Counted from the first letter of the stretch, positions 47,601 through 59,364 are shown. The stretch: DNA of 64,000 nt from Folioceros fuciformis (GCA_049999805.1 JBNGIO010006109.1:1-64000), one strand, 5' to 3'. The notes: generated from the letters alone by a model not told the origin. Numbers and translations: made by a program.

Positions 47601-48148
47601 CAAGGACTCCACGAGTTTAGTACCACTTACTGATGGGACGATCACCACATCTTGCATCTGCCCTGTAACAGCAATGGCCCCAAGATGAGCATCTCTAATT
47701 CCGAGCTGTGTTGCTTGTGGGCTCAGCATGCAGGACCTCACTGCCATTGTGGTCGCTGACCACCAACACTCGGGGTCTTGCTCTAAGCTGTTTGGGCCTC
47801 CCCTGTACATCAAACGAATATCTTGACGAATGGGCTTCCTCGGCAATGCATTCAACTTCCGCAGTACCGCAAAACAAGGACAGCACACCCTCACCAAGAA
47901 GATGGAGCAGGAGCTGGGTGAGGAGAGAATGCTGCCACCAGCACAGCTCCTTTAGAAGAGACAATTGCTGCCTTACTGCCCCCCGTCCCTACATCCACCG
48001 CCAGCACCCATTGTCGGTTCATGCTGGACTCAGCTCGAGAGCAAACAACCATCCTCCACCCAGCACGCTGCCGTTTGCACGGTCTGGCATGACCCGGAAT
48101 TCCACCGAAGCTGCAGGCCTTTGAAGGCCGCAAGACCGACAAGCCCAT
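44604..48148 (-). CDS. FGGY-family sugar kinase, bacterial xylulokinase-like
   Basis: ATP-dependent kinase of a pentulose or related sugar, made of about 18 short exons. Exons seen: 48148-47895, 47802-47631, one near 47510-47450, 47129-47052, 46931-46841, 46758-46674, 46591-46492, 46414-46364, 46258-46213, 46120-46060, 45980-45915, 45814-45722, 45558-45470, 45373-45307, 45207-45165, 45060-44991, 44911-44839, 44752-44604. Motifs: AVDVGTGGSKAA (phosphate 1), EQDPECWW, AVTGQMQDV, LLAKLRWLDKHTP, GDLGACTLG, YIGSSGW, GVFTLGHPDP, MTAGGNVKWA, ILYLPYLNGERCP, VVGGGAL and GAALLAG. This order spans the entire family fold. One junction, between 47631 and the AILYSDTR exon, does not fit canonical phasing and may hide a frameshift or odd splice. 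About 50 N-terminal residues before MNRQW could target a plastid. The exact sugar is unknown. Confidence 0.85.
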
Positions 48149-48922
48149 AGGGGCACCACCCGAGTAGGTACTGCTTCACCCAGTTCGGCAGCAGGTCACA
48201 CCTCCTCCGAACTCCTCGGTTCGACGCGAGTCGTGCACCATAGGGGTGTAGCAGATTCCTGACAAGAAGATCACGCCGTACAGTTTGTTGTCCGACGTAT
48301 ACGACACATCCGCAGGTGGAAAAGCAGCCCCACATGCACCCCGTTTTGTGAGGAACATGCGGAGGCCAATGTACATTATATACGTATGGATGGGCACGCA
48401 CATAGTGCGAATACACATATGCCGGTACGAAACCCGAAGCCGGGTACCTGGGCTTTGCAAAGTCTTGACGACCTTTGTGTATCTACATCGACAAACTTGA
48501 AGAACCTTCTGCAGTCTGCGTGATAAGCAAATGCGTATTGCAAATGGACAATGTCGATGGCGCTAATTGCCAGGCATGAGTACACACAAATTCCTGGAGA
48601 ATTCCTTTGTTGGAACAGGCCATAAAACTGGGGAATGTAATGCCGCCCCTAGCTTGGAACGAGTCGTTCAGTGTTTGCTCCGGGACACAACAAGACGAGA
48701 CTGCAACGGTGGACACTGCAAGAGCCTCAAACATCTTGATGTGTATTACGTTATCAGAGATCTGCATTGCCCGGGGCTTGATGCTTCGGGGAGGGGAAAT
48801 CCTTCATTACAGCCCGCTGTTTGTGAAACGGTGTGACGCTCATAAAACTGGCAGAAAGAACGCGTCAAGACATCGGTAGAATGCTACCGCTACAACTGCA
48901 GCAACTCCAGCCAAGCCTTGGC
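48149..48922. other. intergenic, no gene recognised
   Basis: Promoter side of the kinase gene and 3' flank of the germin-like gene; only short frames. Confidence 0.5.
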
Positions 48923-49564
48923 TTAAGACGTGAAGGCTGTCCGGAAAGCAGCCACTTCAGCCGGTTCGAGGCCCAAGTCCTGGCCAAGAATGGCGTCACT
49001 GATGGGGGGGTTGGAAGTCAGCAGGGCGCTGGCAGTCAGCTGCACGCCGGGGTTCTGGCTGGAGAAGGCTACGAATGCCTTGGCGCTGCCTTTCCCCACG
49101 TTCTTCTGGAAGTGGATGAGGCCGGCGGGGAAGAAGAAGAGCTCGCCGGCTTTCACCTCGTGCTGATACAGCTGCCCGGACGAGGACACGAAACCCGAGA
49201 GGATGGTCCCTTTAAGCACGTAGAGGAGCTCGCTGGCGTGGGGGTGGCTGTGGAGAGGCACCAGCCCGCCCTTGGCATAATCGATTCTCCCCGCCGACAG
49301 ACCGAAGGTGTTGAGGCCCGGGAACTGTGCGGCGAAGGCGGGGCTGAAGGCGACGCCCAGCCGGCCTGCAGGCACGCCGGGGACGAGTTGAAATTTGAAG
49401 TCCGCGTCCACCACGCTCGCCACAGGCTTGCAAGCGAAGATGTCGAAAATGACTGACACACTGAGATCCCCAACGCAGAAATCGTTGATGTTATCCGGCC
49501 CGGCCAGGACGCAGCTGGCTGTGGCAATGGCTGCAAACACGAACAGGAAGAGCCGGGGAGCCAT
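48923..49564 (-). CDS. germin-like protein
   Basis: A secreted cupin of 213 residues, no intron. The ATG at 49564 is chosen because it starts a clear signal peptide (MAPRLFLFVFAAIATASCVLA); an upstream frame to 49699 has no ATG at its start. The mature protein begins GPDNINDFCVGD, with the two Cys of the germin disulphide (FCVGD and ACKPV). Cupin motif 1 is PLHSHPHASELLYVLKG, with two His and one Glu for manganese; motif 2 is GELFFFPAGLIHFQKNVG, with the third His. Germin-like proteins sit in the apoplast as hexamers and may have superoxide dismutase or oxalate oxidase activity; which one cannot be told here. A TATA box lies about 95 bases upstream of the start. Confidence 0.95.
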   Translation of the reverse strand: MAPRLFLFVFAAIATASCVLAGPDNINDFCVGDLSVSVIFDIFACKPVASVVDADFKFQLVPGVPAGRLGVAFSPAFAAQFPGLNTFGLSAGRIDYAKGGLVPLHSHPHASELLYVLKGTILSGFVSSSGQLYQHEVKAGELFFFPAGLIHFQKNVGKGSAKAFVAFSSQNPGVQLTASALLTSNPPISDAILGQDLGLEPAEVAAFRTAFTS

Positions 49565-49656
49565 TGTTGCCAGAATGGTTGATGCTAGGAGTCGACGTCG
49601 ACACCGGCGCTCGCCACAGCTTGGAGACGACTGTAGGAACTGCGAACGAAGCTGGG

Positions 49657-49663
49657 TTTTATA
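49657..49663 (-). promoter_or_regulatory. TATA box of the germin-like gene
   Basis: TATAAAA on the minus strand in a GTATAAAACCC context, about 95 bases upstream of the ATG, a usual plant distance given a short 5' UTR. Confidence 0.6.
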
Positions 49664-49664
49664 C

Positions 49665-51274
49665 GAGTCAGCTGAAGAGGAAGGTGAGTCTTCTTTCACA
49701 CGGTGGCGGACTACAACTGGGTTCGCATTTCCTCACTTTCGGTAGCCTGCCTCTTGGCTGTTCCTCTTCTGCCGCTGTTTTCAGGGAAGGCCCTGTGAAA
49801 TTAGGTAGCAGTGGAGGCGCTATCCTTTCCTTGTTTGCAGGCTCAGAGGCAACACTCTCCTGACATTTTTGTGACCGGAGAGGTAGATAAGCGCTTGTGC
49901 AGCTTGAACCGGTCTTTGAAGTTGCATGCAGGCTATGATTTATACGTTCTGTTCTTCCAGGCTTCTCGTTTCCGATATGTTGAGACATCATGAAACTAGG
50001 GATTCCAATGCCAATTAGTCTTTGATCCGAGCAAGGGCAGAGCTTATAACGCCATGGAAGAGCAGAACTCCCACTCACGTTCAAAGCCCAGCTTCTGACT
50101 CTTCTGAAGTTGTCGTGACACAAATTCGTCGTCGGGGCTGACGACTGGAGCACAGGTCGGTATCGAGGACAGAAGCGTGATCCCTCTGCTTTCGGCTGTT
50201 GGCTGTAAAGGCAACTCGAGATCACGGAAAAGCAAACTAAACTGCCACACCGGCCAGCTTTCGAACGTCGCGGCAACTCCATGTGCTGGCGAAGCTAACG
50301 TTGTTGCGTTTTAGTTTCTTACGGACTGATGCGCTTCTCCTTGGCCGCGCTTGGCAGAAATCCAAGGCATCTCCTTGGGTCTCATCCTATCAAACTTCTC
50401 GCTTTCCTAGCTAGCTTTCCACAAATCTTTTGCAAGTAGCATACATACAGCTGGCAACCGATCGCTTCTGCTTAACCCCCGTCTCCATCCTATGCATGTA
50501 TCTCATGCTCGGCTCACACCTCACACTGGGAAAACCCTGTCATGTACATACATGTACGCCCTGCAATCTCACGGGGTCGCTCGACAGTTCACGTGGGCTT
50601 GCAGGACAGGATTTCCCGGGGCTCGAAAGAAGGAAGGACGCTAGCTGGCCTCAAAGCCAGGAACCTTTTCTCGCCATTTACATCAACCACTTTATCGACA
50701 ATAATGTGGTACTAACTTAGGGCCGGTGATGATTTGGGTGGACGCGGCTTCGGACTTGGCTCACATCATGGATCTCCAAGGCAAGGCTAGCGCAGCTGAT
50801 TATTTGGGCCTCTCGCTTGGCCGGGGGTTCTCGTGGCTTCAATTTTAATCTCTCAATTTTTATTTTTTTAAAGGTTCACGTTTCGGATATCTGGAAGGTT
50901 TCAGAAACCTTCCCGAATTTCTCGAGCAAGCGATGGGCCATGGATTTTTGATTTCAAAAAGCTGATGTACAGAGCTAGTCCTTCAAATTTTGGTAGATGA
51001 TTCTTCCTCAGGTAAACGAAATTCTCTCTTTTCCAATACTAGACATCACTCCGGCTTTGGTCACAGAGGAACAATTACATCAATACTAATCTACCGTCCA
51101 CGACGTACCGATCTTCCAAGATGCACGAGCCCTGGAGGCTGGGATCACTACACACACGTTCTCCCTCAAAGAGATGGTTCGGACAACGTTCTTATGCTGA
51201 AGGCCGACTAGCACGAGAGCTGCCCATGGTCAAATGAGTCTGCTGGTGACGGTTCCATACGAGGCACATTACTG
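49665..51274. other. intergenic, no gene recognised
   Basis: A 204-codon minus frame (49668-50282) overlaps the germin promoter and has no domain. The remainder, to the PPR stop codon, shows nothing recognisable. Confidence 0.5.
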
Positions 51275-54200
51275 TCACTTTTGCTGTAACATCTGTTTAT
51301 GCATTGCTTGATTCTTGGGATGCTTCTTCCGCAAAGACGAAAATTTCTGCACTCGTCCATTCAAGTCTGTCCACCAGCTTTGACCTGGCTGTTTGAATGC
51401 CCTGATTCTTTTTCTCCTCGCCTGTATCTCCAGTGCCCGCTCCCAGAGCTGAGCACTGGTGTATATATTTGACATCAGCGTATATGCGGCATCATCTTTC
51501 TCGTCTAAACTTACTGCTTGGTCGAATGCAAGGAGTCCCACCTCCACGTTGCTCCACTTTTGACAAGAACCCAGCAGACTGTGCCAAACTGCGGCGTTAG
51601 GTGGCACAGGCATTGTTTTTATCAAAGACTGTGCCTCATCTAGTCTACCTGCACGGCCCAGGAGATCCACCATGCATGTGTAGTGCTCCACCGTGGGGTC
51701 GATGGCGTAGTCACTGCTCATAGCCTGAAAACACTCTCGTCCCTCAGTCACTTGACCTGTATGACTACATACCACGAGTAAAGCTAGGAACGTGATGCCA
51801 ATTGGCTGTATGCCGTCCTGTCTCATTCTGTTGACCAAGTCGAAGACCTTGCTACTGTCTCCTTGGTGACTGTATCCTGCAATCAGTGCATTCCATGCAA
51901 CAGCGTTTCTGCTCGGCAGTGCATCGAAGACCTGCTGTGCATCGACCATGCTCCCACACTTTCCATACATATTTATCAGACTTCCGACCACAAATGCATC
52001 AGCTTGAAGCCCTTGTTCTTCGATCTGTACATGTAGCTGCCTCCCTACATGCAAAGCAGCCACATTGGCAGATGACTGCAGAAGAAGTACAAAGGTGATG
52101 GAATTGTCTATGGCAATGCCCTCTTCCCCCATCGCTCTGTAGAGACGAAGGGCTCCCTGGTCTATGCCCTGCTGGAAATACCCTGAAATTAGAGCAGTCC
52201 ATGTTACCACATCCTTCTGACTGAGCCCGTCAAACACTCTTTGCGCATCTTCCAAGCTGCCAATCTTGGCGTACATGTTCACCAAACTGCTGGCCACAAA
52301 CACATCAGATTGGTGTCCTTCATCTATAATTTGCTGATGAAGCCGCTTACCCATCGCTAAGGCTTTGGTGCCCATAGTTGAACACGCCTGAAGAAGGAAC
52401 ACGTACGTCATACCATTGGGTGCAACAGGGCCTTTGTTCTGCATAGCTAGGAACACATGAAGGGCCTCCTGGCCCATGCTCTGCTGAGAATACCCTGCAA
52501 TCATGGCATTCCACACGCCAACATCTTTGTGGCCGAGTTCATCAAACACTCTTTGAGCCTCGTCCAAGCTGCTGCACTTTGCATACATGCTTATCAAACT
52601 GCTGGCAGCAAACGTATCAGTTTCGTGTCCCCCTTCCTTCATTTGCGCATGAAGCAGATTCCCGATCTCCAAGGCTGGGGCGCCTACAATGGCACACGCC
52701 TGGAGGAGGTAGCCAAAAGTAGCCGAATTCGGCACACTGATATCTTCTTCTTGCATATCCCTGAAGAGGTCAAGGGCTTCCTGGCCCATTCCCTGCTGGG
52801 AATATTCTGCAATTAATGTAGTCCATGTCACCACGTCTCTTTGACCAAGTCCCTCAAACACTCTTCTAGCATCTTCCAAGCTGCCGCACTTAGCATACAT
52901 CTTCACCAAACTGCTGGCTACAAACAAATCAGCTTCATGTCCTCGTTCTCTGATTTGCATATGCAGCTCCTTTCCCGTCTCCAAAGCTGGGGAGCCCACA
53001 CTTGCACATGCCTGCAAGAGGCACACAAATGTCACGGGGTTAGGTACAGCAAGACCTTCTTCTTGCATAGAAGTGTACAGATGCAAGCTTTCCTGGCCCA
53101 TGCCCTGCTGGGAATACCCAGCGATTAGAGAAGTCCAGGTCACCACATCTTTTCGAACAAGCCCATCAAACACTGTCTGCGCATCCGCCAGGCTGCCACA
53201 CTTCGCATACATGTGTACCAAACTGTTGGCTACAAAGACCTCAGCCTCACGTCCTTGTTCCCTAATTTGCGCATGAAGATCCTTCCCCATGTCCAAAGCT
53301 TCAGTACCCACACTTGCAAATGCTTGCAGGAGGCTCACAAATGTCACAGAACTGTGGACAGAAATGCATTCTCCTTGCATAGAACTATAAAGTCGAAGGG
53401 CTTCCTGGCCCATATCCTGCTCAGCATATCCTGCAATTAGAGCAGTCCACGTCACTCCATCTTTTCGGCTAAGTCTGTCAAACACGTTTTGAGCATCTTC
53501 CAAACTACCACACTTTGCATACATGTTTACCAAAGTGTTGGCTACAAATGCATCAGCTTCAAGTCCTCGTTCTTTGATTTCTGTGTGAAACTGCTTCCCC
53601 TTCTCAAGCGCCGGGCCACCTACCATCGCACATGCCTGCAGGAGCCCCACAAATGTCACACAATCCGGTGTTGTGGTGCCTTCACCTTGCATTAAACTGT
53701 ACAGCTGAAGAGCTTCCTCACCCATAGCCTGCTGGGAATAGCCTGCTATCATGACATTCCACGTCACCACATCTTTCTCACAAAGCCCATCAAAAACTCT
53801 TTGAGCATCTTTCAAGCTGCCGCACTTCGCATACATGTTTACCAAACTGTTGGCTACAAACGCATCAGTTTGGCATACTTGTTCAGCAATTTGTGTGTGA
53901 AGCTGCTTCCCCTTTTCCAACGCTGCAGCGCCCAAACTCGCACATGCCTGCAGNNNNNNNNNNNNNNNNNNNNNNNNNNNNNNNNNNNNNNNNNNNNNNN
54001 NNNNNNNNNNNNNNNNNNNNNNNNNNNNNNNNNNNNNNNNNNNNNNNNNNNNNAACTCGCACATGCCTGCAGGACGGACACAAAAGTCACACAATCAGGT
54101 AAAGTAATGCCTTCATCTTCCATGAGACTAAAAAGATGAAGGGCCTCTTGACCCCTGCCTTGCTGGGCGAACCCGGCTATCATGGCGTTCCATGTCACCA

Positions 54201-55359
54201 CATCTTTTTGACCAAGTCCATCGAACACTCTTTGAGCTTCTTCCAAGCTGCCACACTTTGCATACATATTGACCAAACTGTTGGCCACAAACACATCAGC
54301 TTGACGTCCTTCTCGTCTAATCTGTGAATGAAGTTGCTTCCCCATGTCCAAACCGTGAGTGCCACCCACACACGCACATGCCTGCAGGAGGCACACATAT
54401 GTGACGGAATTGGGCACTGCGACGCCTTCCACTTGCATGCAGCTGTAGAGACGAAGCGCTTCCTGTCCCATGCCCTGCTGGGAGTACCCTGCAATCAGAG
54501 CAGTCCAGGTCACTACGTTTTTCTCACGAAGTTCGTCAAACACTTTTCGAGCTTCCTCCAAGCTGCCACACTTGGCATACATATCCACCAAGCAACTAGA
54601 AACGAACAAATCAGGCTCAACACCGCAAGCTAACACATCCGCGTGCAACTGCTGCCCGGTTTTCAAGTCCGATCCCCTCGCACAAGCCTGAAGTGCAGCC
54701 ACAAACACATATCCATCCGGCTTAACACCTGACCTACGCATCCGATGATAGAGTTGTATGGCCTGCTTGTCCTGCCCATGTTTAACAAGAGCAGAAATCA
54801 TGGCAGAGCACATGAAGGCATCTGGGTTAGCCACCATGGTGAAGACATCCACAGCATCTTGCAACCAACCATGAAACGCATACATCCGCAGGATGTGGCT
54901 GCACAGGAACGTGTCCAACTCGTACCCCGTCTCCACCGTCAAAGCATGGACGCGGCGACCCAAAACAAGATCCTTCTTTACCACACAGCTCTTGAGCACA
55001 GCGTACAAGAGATTTCTAGAAACACGCCAGTCCGTCTTCACCAGAACTCCCAGAGCCTCCACAGCCTCAGTGAGTTGCCCCTGTCGACACAGCTCGCTCA
55101 CGGCCTCAGCCGTAATGCCCCTTTCGCATCCTGCAGGCCTGCGAGGATGAGACTCGTCCCTGGAACTCCATGTGTAGTTGGTGCAAGACCCATCCATAGC
55201 CACCACACATCCTCGGGACCGGGCTGGGTAATTGGCGGGCTCTCTCCTTGGCAACCGCTGCGTCCATACAGTCAGGCGACTGGGAGCTTTTCCTGGAACC
55301 GCACCTTCTAAGACACCAATCTGCTGCTGCGCCAACCACGGGCCTTGGAATGACTCCAT
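51275..55359 (-). CDS. E-class (PLS-type) PPR protein without DYW domain
   Basis: An intronless gene from the ATG at 55359 (a GTG at 55416 is rejected), interrupted only by a 100-N gap. It has about ten near-identical modules of roughly 103 residues, each with the P-L-S triplet and the block MYAKCGSLEDAQRVFDGL followed by DVVTWTALIAGYSQQGMGQEAL. After the last module come HYTCMVDLLGRAG and the E/E+ region (AAVWHSLLGSCQ to GQSWWTDLNGRVQKF), then about 20 basic residues and the stop. The DYW cytidine deaminase domain is missing. By family knowledge it should recognise an organelle RNA editing site and need a partner deaminase in trans. A targeting peptide is plausible in the first 50 residues. 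Confidence 0.93.
53954..54053. other. 100-N gap inside the PPR array
   Basis: The 19 bases AACTCGCACATGCCTGCAG occur immediately before and immediately after the Ns. Both flanks encode LQACAS in the same frame. Confidence 0.95.
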
Positions 55360-55949
55360 TGTTGCCAAAACAAAGAAAGCATTTCTTAATCCTTCGCCAG
55401 GAAGTCCGCTTCCCACGTAATTAACCTGTCCCTTGCGGCTCAGTCGTGAGGTTGTTCACCATCTCCTAAACGACGCTATGGAGCGGACGAAATTGCTGTT
55501 GTGGCAGCGAGACAATTGTGGAGATTGCGTCAACCTACTGCGACGCTCAGTTGGTGCACCGGATTGTGAAGATCGGGTAAAGCATATTGCGGGCTGGAGA
55601 AGCCATCCGCGAAGCAGGAGGTTTGACGTGGGACCCGCTGCAGCACGCTCCACGACCAGGCAGCCTCGCAGGGAAAATCTCACAGGATGGTGTGGGACAG
55701 TGCGGGTGTGAAGCATTGGTGGCTCCACGTCTGCGCCAAACACTTGGTGTTGCTGCCCTGCTGCCGGCGCGAATTGCATCGCAGCGATGGCCGGGCCGCC
55801 TGACGCTGTGGAGCACTGGAAGGAGGAGGAAGGCTCGAATTCCGTCCGGGCCGTGCCGGAACCTGGCTTGGCCTGTTGCTGCTGATTTGCGGCATTTTGG
55901 GTTGCGGCGATGGGAAATTAGAGATGCGAGTGCGGTGGTGCGGTCGGCG
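55360..55949. other. bidirectional promoter between PPR and helicase genes
   Basis: 590 bases separate the two divergent ATGs. GC-rich toward the helicase; no TATA box seen. Open frames crossing it lack ATGs. Confidence 0.5.
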
Positions 55950-58900
55950 ATGGCGTCTTCTCTGCCCGCTGCCGCGCGGCTGCTGCGCGTGAAGTCCTGC
56001 CACGCCGAAGCTGGAGCGGGAGCATCTGCGTCGCACGTCTGTTGCAGGGGGAGCCCGTTCTCGTGCTTCCCCGCCGTCACGCTTCAGCCGGCACTGAGGC
56101 GTCAGCAGCAGCGGCTGGTGTGGCAGAGGAAAGGCATCGTCGCTGGCGCGCAGGCTGCGGAGGAGGCTGCCACGGGCTCCGTCAAGGGGAAGGTGAAGAA
56201 GACCTGGAGGCCGGCGCGGCAAAACGGAGACAAGAGGAAGAACGGGGGAGCATCCTCCCCGGCCGCAGCTAAGAATGAAGCCGGATCCATCGACAGCGCC
56301 AAGGATGTTCCAAGCACCAGCACCAGCAAGACAGATGTTCCAAGCACCAGCACCAGCAAGACAGACGTTCCAAGCACCAGCACCAGCAAGACAGACGTTC
56401 CAAGCACCAGCACCAGCAAGACCGATGTTCCAAGCATCAGCACCAGCAAGACCGAAATACCAAGCACCAGCACCAGTAAGACCGATGTTCCAAGCAACAG
56501 CAAGACCCTACCGGCGTCTAGCAACAATGGGGATCCGCTCGGGAGGAAGCAGCTGGGAAGGGATGTTGTGACATGGCTGGCGCAGGGCATGGGAGCCATG
56601 GCCGCAGACATCGCTGGTGCAGAAGTCCGCGGGGAAAAGGTAGGGTTTACCGACGAGGCTGATGCAGGCGTGAGCCTGGTGATCCTGGCGCAGCCATATC
56701 TGGGGGTGGCTGCCATGCCCATGGGCCATGAAGCTCTTTGCCTCAAAGTGAGCACGCACTATCCCACCTTGCTCGACCACCTCCAGCGAGAGCTACAGGC
56801 CGCGTTGCAGCGCCTCCAGGCCCAGGGTGTGGTGGAGAATTGGCAGCAAACAGCCGCGTGGGCCTTCCTCAAGAAGCTGCCGAGATCCGGTATGTAGTCT
56901 ATCCTTCTTTCTCGTCCTTCCCTGTGCCCATTCGCAAGCTCGGTGACACCTGAACTGGGATGTACTCGCTTTCCTTCAGGAGAACACCGAGAGAGCACGA
57001 GGAAGAGCCCCAATGGGCTCAATGGGGAGGGAGGGAAGCACCTCTCGCGGCCCCTGGGCCTGTCCCCGGAGCAGCTAGTGGAGACGCAAGCCAACATTGA
57101 CTCATTCGTGAAACGAGCTTTAGAGCTGCTGCGGATCGAGAGGGATGCGGAGTTGGAGGCAACGCAGGAGGCGCTGGACTCAGTTCCGCGGGCAGCAGAC
57201 CCCGAGCAAGTGAGGGAGGAACATGAGGAGAGGGAGCAGGAGCAAGAACGGCGGGATACCATCAGTGACGTCACCGCTGTGAGCTCCTCTACAGGGTTGG
57301 GTGGTGCGCACCTGGTGTCGTTCCGCGCGCAGCGCCAATACCTGCCGCAAAGCACCATCTCCCCAGGAGACATGGTGTGTGTTCGGATTCAGGACAAGAA
57401 TGGCGCGGCGGCGACGGAGTGCCTGCGCGGCTACATCTACAGCCTGAGCGACGACTACTCCAGCATCACCGTCTCCATTGACGCGCGGTACGGGGACCCT
57501 GTCTTTTCTCGCCTCTTCGGCCGCAGCATCCGCATCGACCGCATCAGCGAGCTTGCAGACGTCACCACTTACCAGCGCGAGTGCGACGCCCTGGACCGCC
57601 TTCAGAAGCAGGGGCTGCAGAAGCGCAACCCGAGCCAGGCAGTGGTGGCCACGCTCTTCGCGCCTGAGTCGGCTTTCCTGAGCGGGAGCTGCCCTCCGCC
57701 ATCGCCGCCGCCGCCGGGGAATCCTGAGGGCGCCTTCGACTCCTCGCAGTTGGAGGCTATGGAGCTTGGTCTAGACCGGCAAAGGCCGGTGGTGGTGATC
57801 CAGGGCCNNNNNNNNNNNNNNNNNNNNNNNNNNNNNNNNNNNNNNNNNNNNNNNNNNNNNNNNNNNNNNNNNNNNNNNNNNNNNNNNNNNNNNNNNNNNN
57901 NNNNNNNCCCGTACCGCGTCGCCCCGGCAGTTGTGGCCCGCTCACTTAGTTCCCTGGTGGAGGCGCGGATGCAGGCGTACCGGCAGGACCTGGCGCGGCG
58001 CCGCGCGGACCTGCGCACGGATCTGCGGCAGACGCTGGGGGACGACAATCTCGGCGCGGGCATCCGGCAGGTGCTGAAGCAGCTGGGGAAGGCGCAGAAG
58101 CACAAGGAGAAGCAGACGGTGTCGGAGACATTGGAGGCGGCGGACGTCGTTCTGAGCACCAACACAGGAGCCGCGGACCCGCTCCTGCTCAAGCTCCCGC
58201 CCTTCGACCTCGCCGTGGTGGACGAGGCGGGACAGGCGATTGAGCCGTCATCTTGGATCCCGGCAATACAGGCCCGCCGGCTGGTGCTGGCGGGGGACGT
58301 GAAGCAACTAGCGCCCTGCGTCATGTCGCGCTCCGCCATGGAGGGAGGGTTAGGAATCTCCCTCATGGAGCGCGCCGCGGCGCTTCGGGATGGCGCGCTG
58401 GAGACGACGCTGAGAACTCAGTACCGGATGCATGCCGCCATCGCGCATTGGGCCAGCCAGGAGATGTATCACGGGCAGCTGCAGACGGCGTTGGAGGTGG
58501 AGTCTCGCCTCCTCAGCGATCTCCCGGGGGTGAGCCCGACGCGCGCAACGTGCACGCCGATGCTGCTTCTCGACACCCGCTCCCCGCTCGGTAGCCTGAT
58601 GCCGGGCTGCCAGGAGCGGATCGACAACAACGGGACGGGATCGTACTACAACGAGGGGGAGGCGGACGTGGTGGCGGCTCACGTGGTGGCTCTCCTGGCT
58701 GCCGGCGTGCCTGGCCGACACGTGGCCGTGTTGTCGCCGTACCTGGCGCAGGTGCAGCTGCTGCAGGAGCGGCTGGAGGAGGTGCCAGCCGCCGCTGACG
58801 TGGAGGTGGCCAGCGTGGACAGCTTCCAGGGTCGTGAGGCTTCGGCCGTGGTCATCTCCATGGTCCGGTCCAACAGCCTTCAGGTGGTGGGATTCCTCGG

Positions 58901-59138
58901 GGATCAGAGACGGATGAACGTGGCCATCACGCGCGCAATGCGGCATGTGGCTGTGGTGTGCGACAGCGCGACCGTGGGTCGGAACGCGTTTCTCAAACGC
59001 TTGTTGCAGCACATTCGTATGTTCGGCGAGGTGCGCTCTGCTGCCGAGCAGCAACAGCAGAGTGTGGGATTGGGCTACCGGCCTTTGCTGTTGGAGATGC
59101 GGGCTTCGTCAAACTCCAGAACCAGCAATGTAACATAG
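55950..59138 (+). CDS. IGHMBP2/UPF1-like superfamily 1 helicase, probably organellar
   Basis: Two exons (55950-56889 and 56980-59138). The ATG at 55950 starts an Ala/Arg/Ser-rich segment that looks like a plastid or mitochondrial transit peptide. Next come a DVPSTSTSKT repeat array, a coiled-coil/acidic region, and the domain 1B region before the helicase core. The core shows VVVIQG just before the gap, then DEAGQAIEPS (motif II), GDVKQLAP (III), TQYRMH (IV), SVDSFQGREA (V) and RRMNVAITRA (VI). Motif I (Walker A) falls in the 100-N gap. The closest plant relatives are IGHMBP2-like plastid helicases such as Arabidopsis At5g35970. The gene is far more GC-rich than the flanking DNA. Substrate (DNA or RNA) is unknown. 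Confidence 0.92.
56304..56507 (+). repeat. 30-base in-frame tandem array in the helicase gene
   Basis: Six full copies and one shortened copy of a 30-base unit (GATGTTCCAAGCACCAGCAC plus CAGCAAGACA) encoding DVPSTSTSKT. The sixth copy reads EIPSTSTSKT; the last lacks two codons. A flexible Ser/Thr linker between the transit peptide and the core is implied. Confidence 0.95.
57808..57907. other. 100-N gap removing helicase motif I
   Basis: The left flank ends at VVVIQG, the residues normally directly before the Walker A loop. The right flank resumes well past it. Flanks share no duplicated sequence, so real sequence is missing. Confidence 0.95.
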
Positions 59139-59364
59139 TGTTTTGATTTGTGCTGCAACTCCTTTGTAAACATACAGTGGAAACTTCATTCATTATTCCG
59201 TGAAGCCTGGAACGAAGGGCCGGGCCTCTGTTGTACAGAAGTAAAATGGCTGTTGATTTCATTCCCCGCGCTTCTGAAGTTGAGGGATGTAGGCTGTCGA
59301 ATCTCCCACCCTCTCGATGCTCAGCCTGTTCAATCGGACCAGCAGGAGAACGCACTCTTTCGTC

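Noticed and set aside
49668-50282. 204-codon minus-strand frame over the germin promoter
   Set aside because: No recognisable domain, and it overlaps the TATA box region of the germin-like gene.
55547-56755. Long minus-strand frames opposite the helicase exon 1
   Set aside because: Shadow frames caused by high GC and the 30-base array; the plus-strand gene explains the region.
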